Source: Cryptomeria japonica
Lineage: Eukaryota > Streptophyta > Pinopsida > Cupressales > Cupressaceae
Assembly: GCF_030272615.1 (NCBI RefSeq)
Contig: NW_026729165.1
Coordinates: 115,001 to 163,016 of the forward strand
Length of the DNA: 48,016 nt
Direction of reading: 5' to 3'
In this document: in pieces, positions 19,957 through 31,739 of the stretch
Layout: each line of letters begins with the position of its first letter
How positions within the stretch are numbered: the first letter of the stretch is position 1
Notes under the pieces: generated by a model
What the model was told of the DNA's origin: nothing
Seen by the model: only the letters and a program-made list of their open reading frames with translations
Databases searched by the model: none
Made by a program: the position numbers and the translations under genes

Positions 19957-22900
19957 CTTGGTGCGCACAACTTGCCTGGGCTGCACACCAGGGCGGGCTC
20001 AAGATGGCACCCGCGTTCCGTTTTTTTCACTATCTTTCAAAACGGAAATTTTAAAATCTCATTTTTTTCTTTTTTTTGCCTTTTCTGGAAATTAGTGAAG
20101 GCAGCGCATCAAAGGTGCGCAATGCTGGTGCGAACCCGGGAGCGCTCCGATGTGTGCTCCAAGGTGCGGCGTGCACGAAGTCCGAGCCCGGTTTGCCCCG
20201 GGTGCGCACCTCGCGTGCACCTTCGCCGGGGTGAGCACCTTGGCTGGGTTGCGCGCCCTGGTGCGTACCAAGGAGCGCTCTGAAGTGTGCTCCAAGGTGC
20301 GGCGTGCACGAAGTCGGAGCCCGGTTTGCCCCGGGTGTGCACCTCGGGTGCGCACCTCGCGTGCACCTTCGCTGCGGTGGGCACCTTGGCTGGGTTGCGC
20401 GCCTTGGTGGGCACCATGCAGTGCACGAAGTCGGAGCCCGGTTTGCCCCGGGCGCGCACCTCCGCCAGGGTGGGCACCTTGGTGCGCACAACTTGCCTGG
20501 GCTGCGCATCAGGAAGGGCTCAAGATGGCACCCGCGTTCCGTTTTTTTCACTATCTTTCAGAACGGAAATTTTAAAATATCGTTTTTTTTTGCCTTTTCT
20601 GGAAATTAGTGAAGGCAGCGCATCAAAGGTGCGCAACGCTGGTGCGAACCTGGGAGCGCTCCGATGTGTGCTCCAAGGTGCGGCGTGCACGAAGTCGGAG
20701 CCCGGTTTGCCTCGGGTGCGCCCTGGTGGGCACCATGGTGCGCACCAAGGAGCGCTCCGAAGTGTGCTCCAAGGTGCGGCCTGCACGAAGTCGGAGCCCG
20801 GTTTGCCCCGGGTGTGCACCTCGGGTGGGCACCTTGGTGCGCATGCCTTGCCTGGGCTGCGCACCAGGGCGGGCTCAAGATGGCACCCGCGTTCCTTTTT
20901 TTTCACTATCTTTCAAAACGGAAATTTTAAAATCTCATTTTTTTTTGCCTTTTTCTGGAAATTAGTGAAGGCAGCGCATCAAAGGTGCGCACCTCGCTGC
21001 CCACCACGGTGCGCAACGCCGGTGGGCACCCGGGAGTGCTTCGAAGTGTGCTCCAAGGTGCTGCGTGCACGTTGTCGGAGCCCGGTTTGCCCCGGGTGCG
21101 CACCTCGCGTGCACCTTCGTCGGGGTGGGCACCTTGGCTTGGTTTGCCCCGGCTGCGCTCCGAAGCGGGGTTATTGGAGCGCCGCCTCTTTTTTTGTCGG
21201 AGCGTTTGGTGGGGTTTCTCGCATTGGCTCTTCCGAGGCCCGGTTGCCACCCTGGCGCGCACGAAGTCGGAAGTAGGGTTAATTGCCCGGGTGCGCACCT
21301 TTGCCAGGGTGGCACCTTACCTGGGCTGCGCACCAGGGCGGGCTCAAGATGGCACGCGCGTTCCGTTTTTTTCACTATCTTTCAAAACGGAAATTTTAAA
21401 ATCTCCTTTTTTTTTTGCCTTTTCTGGAAATTAGTGAAGGCAGCGCATCAAAGGTGCGCACCTCGCTGCCCACCTTGGTGTGCTCTGAGGTGCGCACCCG
21501 GGAGCGCTACGAAGTGTGCTCCAAGGTGCGGCGTGCACGTTGTCGGAGCCCGGTTTGCCCCGGGTGCGCACCTCGCCTGCACCTTGGCCGGGGTGGGCAC
21601 CTTGGCTGGGTTTGCCCAGGGTGCGCTCCGAAGCGGGGTTACTGGAGCGCCCCCTCTTTTTTTGTCAGAGAGTTTGGTGGGGTTTCTCGCATTGGCTCTT
21701 CCCAGGCCCGGTTGTTGGGTGCGCTCCCACCCTGGCGCGCGCGAAGTTGGAAGTTGGGTTAATTGCCCGGGCGCGCACCTTCGCCAGGGTGGGCACCTTG
21801 GTGCGCAAACCTTGGCTGGGCTGCGCACCAGGGCGGGCTCAAGATGGCACCAGCATTCCCTTTTTCTCACTATCTTTCAAAACGGAAATTTTAAAATCTC
21901 GTTTTTTTTTTGCCTTTTATGGAAATTAGTGAAGGCATCGCATCAAAGGTGCGCACCTCGCTGCCCACCTTGGTGTGCTCCGAGGTGCCCACCACGGTGC
22001 GCAACGCCGGTGCGAACCCGGGAGCGCCCCGATGTGTGCTCCAAGGTGCGGCGTGCACGAAGTCGGACCCCGGTTTGCCCCGGGTGCGCACCTCGCGTGC
22101 ACCTTGGTGCGCACACCTTGGCTGGGTTGCGCGGCCTGGTGGGCACCATGGTGCGCACCAAGGAGCGCTCCGAAGTGTGCTCCAAGGTGCGGCGTGCACG
22201 AAGTCGGAGCCCGGTTTGCCCCGGGTGCGCACCTTCGCCGCGGTGGGCACCATGGCGTGCACGAAGTCGGAGCCCGGTTTGCCCCGGGTGCGCACCTCGC
22301 GTGCACCTTCGCCGGGGTGGGCACCTCGGCTGGGTTGCGCGCCCTGGTGCGCACCAAGGAGCGCTCTGAAGTGTGCTCCAAGGTGCGGCGTGCACGAAGT
22401 CGGAGCCCGGTTTGCCCCGGGTGTGCACCTCGCGTGCACCTTCGCTGCGGTGGGCACCTTGGCTGGGTTGCGCGCCTTGGTGGGCACCATGCAGTGCACG
22501 AAGTCGGAGCCCGGTTTGCCCCGGGCGCGCACCTCCGCCAGGGTGGGCACCTTGGTGCGCACAACTTGCCTGGGCTGCGCACCAGGAAGGGCTCAAGATG
22601 GCACCCGCGTTCCGTTTTTTTCACTATCTTTCAGAACGGAAATTTTAAAATATCGTTTTTTTTTGCCTTTTCTGGAAATTAGTGAAGGCAGCGCATCAAA
22701 GGTGCGCAACGCTGGTGCGAACCTGGGAGCGCTCCGATGTGTGCTCCAAGGTGCGGCGTGCACGAAGTCGGACCCCGGTTTGCCCCGGGTGCGCACCTCG
22801 CGTGCACCTTGGTGCGCACACCTTGGCTGGGTTGCGCGCCCTGGTGGGCACCATGGTGCGCACCAAGGAGCGCTCCGAAGTGTGCTCCAAGGTGCGGCGT

Positions 22901-23775
22901 GCACGAAGTCGGAGCCCGGTTTGCCCCGGGTGCGCACCTCGCGTGCACCTTCGCCGCGGTGGGCACCATGGCGTGCACGAAGTCGGAGCCCGGTTTGCCC
23001 CGGGTGCGCACCTCGCGTGCACCTTCGCCGGGGTGGGCACCTTGGTGTGCAGACCTTGGCTGGGTTGCGCGCCCTGGTGGGCACCATGGTGCGCACCAAG
23101 GAGCGCTCCGAAGTGTGCTCCAAGGTGCGGCCTGCACGAAGTCGGAGCCCGGTTTGCCCCGGGTGTGCACCTCGGGTGGGCACCTTGGTGCGCATGCCTT
23201 GCCTGGGCTGCGCACCAGGGCGGGCTCAAGATGGCACCCGCGTTCCTTTTTTTTCACTATCTTTCAAAACGGAAATTTTAAAATCTCATTTTTTTTTGCC
23301 TTTTTCTGGAAATTAGTGAAGGCAGCGCATCAAAGGTGCGCACCTCGCTGACCACGGTGCGCAACGCCGGTGGGGCACCCCGGGAGTGCTTCGAAGTGTG
23401 CTCCAAGTGCTGCGTGCACGTTGTCGGAGGCCCGGTTTGCCCCGGGGTGCGCACCTCGCGTGCACCTTCGTCGGGGTGGCACCTTGGCTGGGTTGCCCCG
23501 GCTGTGCTCCGAAGCGGGGTTATTGGGTGCGCGCCGCCTCTTTTTTTGTCGGAGCGTTTGGTGGGGTTTCTCGCATTGGCTCTTCCGAGGTCCCGGTTGC
23601 CACCCTGGCGCGCACGAAGTCGGAAGTAGGGTTAATTGCCCGGAGTGCGCAACCTTTGCCAGGGTGGGCACCATACCTGGGCTGCGCACCAGGGCGGGCT
23701 CAAGATGGCACGCGCGTTCCGTTTTTTTCACTATCTTTCAAAACGGAGAATTTTAAAATCTCCTTTTTTTTTTTG
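19957..23775. repeat. Right-hand G+C-rich array, copy 3
   Basis: Standard array up to about 23349. From 23350 on, single-base indels appear against every other copy, for example GCTGACCACGG for GCTGCCCACCACGG and AACGGAGAATTTT for AACGGAAATTTT in the last AT box. No gene is seen. Confidence 0.88.
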
Positions 23776-26297
23776 CCTTTTCTGGAAATTAGTGAAGGCA
23801 GCGCATCAAAGGTGCGCACCTCGCTGCCCACCTTGGTGTGCTCTGAGGTGCCGCACCCGGGGAGCGCTACGAAGTGTGCTCCAAGGTGGCGGCGTTGCAC
23901 GTTGTCGGAGCCCGGTTTTGCCCCGGGTGCGCACCTCGCCTGCACCTTGGCCGGGGTGGGCACCTTGGCTGGGTTTGCCCAGGGTGCGCTCCGAAGCGGG
24001 GTTACTGGAGCGCCCCCTCTTTTTTTGTCAGAGCGGTTTGGTGGGGTTTCTCGCATTGGCTCTTCCCAGGCCCCGGTTGTTGGGTGCGCTCCCACCCTGG
24101 CGCGCGCGAAGTTGGAAGTTGGGTTAATTGCCCGGGCGCGCACCTTCGCCAGGGTGGGCACCTTGGTGCGCACACCTTGGCTGGGCTGCGCACCAGGGCG
24201 GGCTCAAGATGGGCACCAGCATTCCCTTTTTCTCACTATCTTTCAAAACGGAAATTTTAAAATCTCGTTTTTTTTTTTGCCTTTTATGGAAATTAGTGAA
24301 GGCATCGCATCAAAGGTGCGCACCTCGCTGCCCACCTTGGTTGTGCTCCGAGTGCCCACCACGGTGCGCAACGCCGGTGCGAACCCGGGGAGCGCCCCGA
24401 TGTGTGCTCCAAGGTGCGGCGTGCACGAAGTCGGACCCCGGTTTGGCCCCGGTGTGCGCACCTCGCGTGCACCTTGGTGCGCACACCTTGGCTGGGTTGC
24501 GCGGCCTGGTGGGCACCATGGTGCGCACCAAGGAGCGCTCCGAAGTGTGCTCCAAGGTGCGGCGTGCACGAAGTCGGAGCCCGGTTTGCCCCGGGTACGC
24601 ACCTCGCGTGCACCTTCGCCGGGGGTGGGGCACCTCGGCTGGGTTGCGCGCCCTGGTGCGCACCAAGGAGCGCTCCGAAGTGTGCTCCAAGGTGCGGCGT
24701 GCACGAAGTCGGAGCCCGGTTTGCCCCGGGTGCGCACCTTCGCCGCGGTGCGCACCATGGCGTGCACGAAGTCGGAGCCCGGTTTTGCCCCGGGTGCGCA
24801 CCTCGCGTGCACCTTCGGCGGGGTTGCGCGCCCTGGTGGGCACCATGGTGCGCACCAAGGAGCGCTCCGAAGTGTGCTCCAAAGGTGCGGCTGTGCACGA
24901 AGTCGGAGCACCGGTTTGCCCCGGTGTGCGCACCTCGCGTGCACCTTCCGGCGGGGTTGCGCGCCCTGGTGGGCACCATGGTGGCGCACCAAGGAGCGCT
25001 CCGAAGTGTGCTCCAAGGTGCGGCGGTGCACGAAGTCGGAGCCCGGTTTGCCCCGGGTGCGCACCTCGCGTGCACCTTCGCCGCGGTGGGCACCATGGCG
25101 TGCACGAAGTCGGAGCCCGGTTTGCCCCGGGTGCGCACCTCGCGTGCACCTTCGCCGGGGTGGGCACCTCGGCTGGGTTGCGCGCCCTGGTGCGCACCAA
25201 GGAGCGCTCCGAAGTGGGTGGCTCCAAGGTGGCGGCGTGCACGAAGTCGGAGCCCGGTTTGCACCGGGTGCGCACCTCGCGTGCACCTTCGCCAGGGTGG
25301 GCACCTCGGTGCGCACACCTTCTCAATGTTTTCTTGCCTTTTCTGGAAATTGGTGAAGGCAGCGCATCAAAGGTGCGCACCTCGGTGTGCTCCGAGGTGC
25401 GAACCCGAGAGCGCTCCGAGGTGCCCACGAAGTCGAAAGTCGGGTTAATTGCATTGTTTTCCCTCCGGGTGCGCTCCGAGGTGCGCAAACATCGGCGCGC
25501 ACCAAGGAGGGCTCCGAAGTGTGCTCCAAGGGTGCGCACGATGGCGTGCACCTCTGGTGCGCACGATTCGGAGCTCGGTTTGACCGGGTGTGCGCACACC
25601 TTGGCTGGGTTGCGCACCTTTTGTGCGCTCCAAGGTGCGCACGAAGTCGGAGCACGGTTTTGCCCCGGGTGCGCACCTTCGCCAGGGTGCGCAACCTTGA
25701 TGCGCACGCCTTGGCTGGGCTGCGCACCTTGGTGGGCGCCATGGTGCGCACCTTTCGTGCGCTCCAAGGTGCGCACGAAGTCGGAGCTCGGTTTGCCCCG
25801 GGTGCGCACCTTTGGTGGGCGCCATGGTGCACTCCGAGGTGCCCAAGATTGGTGCGCACCAAGGAGCGCTCCGAAGTGCGCTCCAAGGTGCGCGGCGAAG
25901 TCGAAAGTTGGGTTTAATTGTCCGTTTGCCTCGGGTGCGCACCTTGCGTGCACCTTCGCCAGGGTGGGCGCCTTGGTGCGCACACCTTGGCTGGGCTGCG
26001 CACACCTTGGCACCCGCGTTTCCTTCATTTTAAATTTTTTTTTTTTACAATCTCATCAAGTGGGAAATTCTATAATCTCAACTTTTTTTTGCCTTTTCAG
26101 GAAACTTTTGAATGGAGCGCATCATTGGTGCGCTCCGAAGTGTGCTCCAAAGCTCTCTCCAGCTGCGTGCACCTGCCCCGGTCCGCGCACCCGGCCCCGC
26201 CCAGCTTCGCTCACCTGTCCCGGGCGTCTGGTGCGGAACCTTAGAGTAAGAAACATCACCGTGCACCTTGGCCAACGTGCGCGACTTCGATCCGAGG
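23350..26297. other. Indel-rich patch, probable low-quality assembly segment
   Basis: About 2.95 kb with dozens of one-base insertions and fewer deletions or substitutions against five near-identical copies, for a net gain of 47 bp. Examples: GGTGGGGCACCCCGGG for GGTGGGCACCCGGG (about 23370), GTGCCGCACCCGGGGAGCG (about 23849), GAAGTGGGTGGCTCC for GAAGTGTGCTCC (about 25212), and GACTTCGATCCGAGG for GACTCGACCGAG (about 26283). The edges are abrupt and the flanks match. This looks like unpolished long-read consensus. A real diverged stretch is less likely because the edges do not follow any repeat boundary. Confidence 0.8.
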
Positions 26298-26540
26298 CGC
26301 GCACTGGCCGAGGTGCACACCGATTTCACCTGGGTGCGCGCGCAGCACCTCGGGCGCACCGGGGTGCGCGCACAACGCCCGGGTTGCACCGTGGCCTGTG
26401 TGCTCGGGGCGCCTCGGGTGCGCGCTCGGTGTCGCCCCCGCGCGCGCGGTAGTGCGGGCAGCGCACCCCGGCCCGGCCCGGCCCCGACGAGAACGCAAAC
26501 GGGCAAAAGGTTTATTCAAATAGCATTGCGACGCCCGGCG
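23776..26540. repeat. Left-hand array and 5S 3' flank, copy 4 (mostly within patch)
   Basis: The same architecture can be followed: AT box at about 24230-24310, truncated box at about 25319-25372, divergent box at about 26021-26128, then the 5S flank with the G-quadruplex motif at 26466-26485. Base-level differences here should not be read as biological. Confidence 0.82.
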
Positions 26541-26553
26541 AAAAACTAAAAAA
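26541..26553 (-). terminator. Pol III terminator of 5S copy 4
   Basis: T6 plus T5 as in other copies. It lies outside the low-quality patch. Confidence 0.92.
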
Positions 26554-26671
26554 GGGTGCAACACCGGGACTTCCCGGGAGGTCACCCATCCCAGTACTAC
26601 TCCGGCCCAAGCGCGCTTAACTGCGGAGTTCTGATGGGATCCGGTGCACTAACGCTGGTATGATCGCACCC
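26554..26671 (-). rRNA. 5S rRNA: 5S ribosomal RNA, copy 4
   Basis: A 118-nt 5S gene with no difference from the other copies. A box 26608-26622, C box 26575-26592. The patch ends 256 bp before the gene's left edge, so the gene itself is reliable. Confidence 0.98.
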
Positions 26672-27403
26672 GTTATGAGCTTGTCGCAGTGTGTACTTAG
26701 CAAACCGCGACCCACGTGCGAATCCACCCCGGCCACCCACCCCCGTCGAGGTGCACACCCTCCCTCGCGAAGTGCGCCCCGTTCGCCAAGTGTGAGCCCT
26801 GCCCGGGTGCGCGCACCTTGCTAGGGCGTCGGGTGTGCACCCGGCCCGGCCTACGTGCGTGCACCTGGAGGGGGCGTCGTGTGCGTGCAGTGTCCCGTCT
26901 GCAACGCGGTGCCCACACACCACCTCGGGCGCAACGACCTGCGCTCACATGTGGGCCGAGTGCACCTTGGTGCATGTTCGGGGCGCCTCGGGTGCACGCT
27001 CGATCTTGCCCCGGTGCACCAAGGCGCTCGGTTTGCCCCGGGTGCGCACTTGGTGCAAGGTGGGCACCCAAAATAGGGATCAAGCACCAAAACACAAGTT
27101 TCGGGATGCAAAATGGGACCCAAGGACCACAAATGCGTTCCAAGACCCATGATGGGTCCACGAGAACAAAAATGTGTTCCGAGACTTAATAAACAAATAT
27201 TGGGTTTTAGGAGAAGAAACATGCTCTGATGCCCAAAACGAGAATCGACCCCGAAAAGGCCACAGGCCAAAAGTGGGATGCGAGACAAAAAAAAATGGGA
27301 CCCGAGGACCAAAATTGGGTTCCCAGGTCGAAGACAGGGCAACCGGACAAGAAACGACCTCTAAGGCTCGAAATGAGTCCCGACGACTAAAACTTGACAA
27401 GAA
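26672..27403. other. 5S upstream spacer with 39-bp degenerate repeats, copy 4
   Basis: 5' flank (26672-27075) and degenerate 39-40-bp block (27076-27403). No difference from copy 1 noticed and no gene seen. Confidence 0.78.
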
Positions 27404-27926
27404 GCACCCATCAGGCACCCAACTCGACACCCATGGGATGCCGACCCACCCGGGCTTCCACCTAGCACACCTTGGCACCCACCCACCCTCGCACCCAACC
27501 TCGCACCCAACTTAGCACCTTTGAACCCACATTGGCACTCACCCTGACCCTGGCACCTTGGAACCCACATTGGCACTCACCTTGACCCTGGCACCCACCT
27601 TTGCACTCACCTTGGGACCCACCCTGGCTCCCACCTCGGCACCCACCCAGACACCCACCTTGGTTCCTTGGCACCCACCTTGGATCCTTGGCACCCACCC
27701 CGACACCCACCTTGGCACGCAACTTGGCTACTTGCCACCCACCTTGGCTCCTTGACGCCCACCCCGACAACCACCCCGTGACCTACCCTGGCTAGGGTTG
27801 GTGCACACCCACCCTGGTGCCCACCTTGGCACCCACCCTATGACCCACCTTGGCACGCACCTTAGTACCCACCCCGTTACCCACCCTAGGACCCACCCCG
27901 TGACCCACCTTGGCCAGGGTGGGTGC
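27404..27926. repeat. CACCC/CCTTGG minisatellite, copy 4
   Basis: The C-rich minisatellite. G-quadruplex motif on minus at 27868-27906, near-palindrome 27903-27924. Confidence 0.88.
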
Positions 27927-30900
27927 CTTGGTGCGCACAACTTGCCTGGGCTGCACACCAGGGCGGGCTCAAGATGGCACCCGCGTTCCGTTTTTTTCAC
28001 TATCTTTCAAAACGGAAATTTTAAAATCTCATTTTTTTCTTTTTTTTGCCTTTTCTGGAAATTAGTGAAGGCAGCGCATCAAAGGTGCGCAATGCTGGTG
28101 CGAACCCGGGAGCGCTCCGATGTGTGCTCCAAGGTGCGGCGTGCACGAAGTCCGAGCCCGGTTTGCCCCGGGTGCGCACCTCGCGTGCACCTTCGCCGGG
28201 GTGAGCACCTTGGCTGGGTTGCGCGCCCTGGTGCGTACCAAGGAGCGCTCTGAAGTGTGCTCCAAGGTGCGGCGTGCACGAAGTCGGAGCCCGGTTTGCC
28301 CCGGGTGTGCACCTCGGGTGCGCACCTCGCGTGCACCTTCGCTGCGGTGGGCACCTTGGCTGGGTTGCGCGCCTTGGTGGGCACCATGCAGTGCACGAAG
28401 TCGGAGCCCGGTTTGCCCCGGGCGCGCACCTCCGCCAGGGTGGGCACCTTGGTGCGCACAACTTGCCTGGGCTGCGCATCAGGAAGGGCTCAAGATGGCA
28501 CCCGCGTTCCGTTTTTTTCACTATCTTTCAGAACGGAAATTTTAAAATATCGTTTTTTTTTGCCTTTTCTGGAAATTAGTGAAGGCAGCGCATCAAAGGT
28601 GCGCAACGCTGGTGCGAACCTGGGAGCGCTCCGATGTGTGCTCCAAGGTGCGGCGTGCACGAAGTCGGAGCCCGGTTTGCCTCGGGTGCGCCCTGGTGGG
28701 CACCATGGTGCGCACCAAGGAGCGCTCCAAAGTGTGCTCCAAGGTGCGGCCTGCACGAAGTCGGAGCCCGGTTTGCCCCGGGTGTGCACCTCGGGTGGGC
28801 ACCTTGGTGCGCATGCCTTGCCTGGGCTGCGCACCAGGGCGGGCTCAAGATGGCACCCGCGTTCCTTTTTTTTCACTATCTTTCAAAACGGAAATTTTAA
28901 AATCTCATTTTTTTTTGCCTTTTTCTGGAAATTAGTGAAGGCAGCGCATCAAAGGTGCGCACCTCGCTGCCCACCACGGTGCGCAACGCCGGTGGGCACC
29001 CGGGAGTGCTTCGAAGTGTGCTCCAAGGTGCTGCGTGCACGTTGTCGGAGCCCGGTTTGCCCCGGGTGCGCACCTCGCGTGCACCTTCGTCGGGGTGGGC
29101 ACCTTGGCTTGGTTTGCCCCGGCTGCGCTCCGAAGCGGGGTTATTGGAGCGCCGCCTCTTTTTTTGTCGGAGCGTTTGGTGGGGTTTCTCGCATTGGCTC
29201 TTCCGAGGCCCGGTTGCCACCCTGGCGCGCACGAAGTCGGAAGTAGGGTTAATTGCCCGGGTGCGCACCTTTGCCAGGGTGGCACCTTACCTGGGCTGCG
29301 CACCAGGGCGGGCTCAAGATGGCACGCGCGTTCCGTTTTTTTCACTATCTTTCAAAACGGAAATTTTAAAATCTCCTTTTTTTTTTGCCTTTTCTGGAAA
29401 TTAGTGAAGGCAGCGCATCAAAGGTGCGCACCTCGCTGCCCACCTTGGTGTGCTCTGAGGTGCGCACCCGGGAGCGCTACGAAGTGTGCTCCAAGGTGCG
29501 GCGTGCACGTTGTCGGAGCCCGGTTTGCCCCGGGTGCGCACCTCGCCTGCACCTTGGCCGGGGTGGGCACCTTGGCTGGGTTTGCCCAGGGTGCGCTCCG
29601 AAGCGGGGTTACTGGAGCGCCCCCTCTTTTTTTGTCAGAGAGTTTGGTGGGGTTTCTCGCATTGGCTCTTCCCAGGCCCGGTTGTTGGGTGCGCTCCCAC
29701 CCTGGCGCGCGCGAAGTTGGAAGTTGGGTTAATTGCCCGGGCGCGCACCTTCGCCAGGGTGGGCACCTTGGTGCGCAAACCTTGGCTGGGCTGCGCACCA
29801 GGGCGGGCTCAAGATGGCACCAGCATTCCCTTTTTCTCACTATCTTTCAAAACGGAAATTTTAAAATCTCGTTTTTTTTTTGCCTTTTATGGAAATTAGT
29901 GAAGGCATCGCATCAAAGGTGCGCACCTCGCTGCCCACCTTGGTGTGCTCCGAGGTGCCCACCACGGTGCGCAACGCCGGTGCGAACCCGGGAGCGCCCC
30001 GATGTGTGCTCCAAGGTGCGGCGTGCACGAAGTCGGACCCCGGTTTGCCCCGGGTGCGCACCTCGCGTGCACCTTGGTGCGCACACCTTGGCTGGGTTGC
30101 GCGGCCTGGTGGGCACCATGGTGCGCACCAAGGAGCGCTCCGAAGTGTGCTCCAAGGTGCGGCGTGCACGAAGTCGGAGCCCGGTTTGCCCCGGGTGCGC
30201 ACCTTCGCCGCGGTGGGCACCATGGCGTGCACGAAGTCGGAGCCCGGTTTGCCCCGGGTGCGCACCTCGCGTGCACCTTCGCCGGGGTGGGCACCTCGGC
30301 TGGGTTGCGCGCCCTGGTGCGCACCAAGGAGCGCTCTGAAGTGTGCTCCAAGGTGCGGCGTGCACGAAGTCGGAGCCCGGTTTGCCCCGGGTGTGCACCT
30401 CGCGTGCACCTTCGCTGCGGTGGGCACCTTGGCTGGGTTGCGCGCCTTGGTGGGCACCATGCAGTGCACGAAGTCGGAGCCCGGTTTGCCCCGGGCGCGC
30501 ACCTCCGCCAGGGTGGGCACCTTGGTGCGCACAACTTGCCTGGGCTGCGCACCAGGAAGGGCTCAAGATGGCACCCGCGTTCCGTTTTTTTCACTATCTT
30601 TCAGAACGGAAATTTTAAAATATCGTTTTTTTTTGCCTTTTCTGGAAATTAGTGAAGGCAGCGCATCAAAGGTGCGCAACGCTGGTGCGAACCTGGGAGC
30701 GCTCCGATGTGTGCTCCAAGGTGCGGCGTGCACGAAGTCGGACCCCGGTTTGCCCCGGGTGCGCACCTCGCGTGCACCTTGGTGCGCACACCTTGGCTGG
30801 GTTGCGCGCCCTGGTGGGCACCATGGTGCGCACCAAGGAGCGCTCCGAAGTGTGCTCCAAGGTGCGGCGTGCACGAAGTCGGAGCCCGGTTTGCCCCGGG

Positions 30901-31739
30901 TGCGCACCTCGCGTGCACCTTCGCCGCGGTGGGCACCATGGCGTGCACGAAGTCGGAGCCCGGTTTGCCCCGGGTGCGCACCTCGCGTGCACCTTCGCCG
31001 GGGTGGGCACCTTAGTGTGCAGACCTTGGCTGGGTTGCGCGCCCTGGTGGGCACCATGGTGCGCACCAAGGAGCGCTCCGAAGTGTGCTCCAAGGTGCGG
31101 CCTGCACGAAGTCGGAGCCCGGTTTGCCCCGGGTGTGCACCTCGGGTGGGCACCTTGGTGCGCATGCCTTGCCTGGGCTGCGCACCAGGGCGGGCTCAAG
31201 ATGGCACCCGCGTTCCTTTTTTTTCACTATCTTTCAAAACGGAAATTTTAAAATCTCATTTTTTTTTGCCTTTTTCTGGAAATTAGTGAAGGCAGCGCAT
31301 CAAAGGTGCGCACCTCGCTGCCCACCACGGTGCGCAACGCCGGTGGGCACCCGGGAGTGCTTCGAAGTGTGCTCCAAGGTGCTGCGTGCACGTTGTCGGA
31401 GCCCGGTTTGCCCCGGGTGCGCACCTCGCGTGCACCTTCGTCGGGGTGGGCACCTTGGCTGGGTTTGCCCCGGCTGCGCTCCGAAGCGGGGTTATTGGAG
31501 CGCCGCCTCTTTTTTTGTCGGAGCGTTTGGTGGGGTTTCTCGCATTGGCTCTTCCGAGGCCCGGTTGCCACCCTGGCGCGCACGAAGTCGGAAGTAGGGT
31601 TAATTGCCCGGGTGCGCACCTTTGCCAGGGTGGGCACCTTACCTGGGCTGCGCACCAGGGCGGGCTCAAGATGGCACGCGCGTTCCGTTTTTTTCACTAT
31701 CTTTCAAAACGGAAATTTTAAAATCTCCTTTTTTTTTTG
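27927..31739. repeat. Right-hand G+C-rich array, copy 4
   Basis: Eight AT boxes in register with copy 1. Private G-to-A at 28729 in a CpG. A at 31014, shared with copies 2, 5 and 6. No gene is seen. Confidence 0.9.

Larger units (their letters stand above)
15847..23775. repeat. 5S rDNA repeat unit, copy 3
   Basis: 7,929 bp. It matches the others until about 23349, then enters the indel-rich patch, which accounts for the extra 6 bp. It shares G at 23044 with copy 1. Confidence 0.95.
23776..31739. repeat. 5S rDNA repeat unit, copy 4
   Basis: 7,964 bp. The extra 41 bp come from the patch at its left end. From 26298 on it is in register with copy 1 at an offset of 23,816. Private A at 28729 (TCCAAAG for TCCGAAG); A at 31014. 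Confidence 0.95.

Noticed and set aside
23350-26297. A pseudogenised or accelerated-evolution unit
   Set aside because: The change type is mostly single-base insertion in a sharp window, unlike the C/T and G/A transitions seen between other copies. Sequencing error explains it better, though this needs reads to confirm.
23386-26452. Long open frames (up to 774 codons) across the arrays on both strands
   Set aside because: All frames are open because the G+C-rich subrepeats have few stop codons. The products are low-complexity repeats in every frame, overlap on both strands and change frame with each indel. No domain or conserved start is seen.
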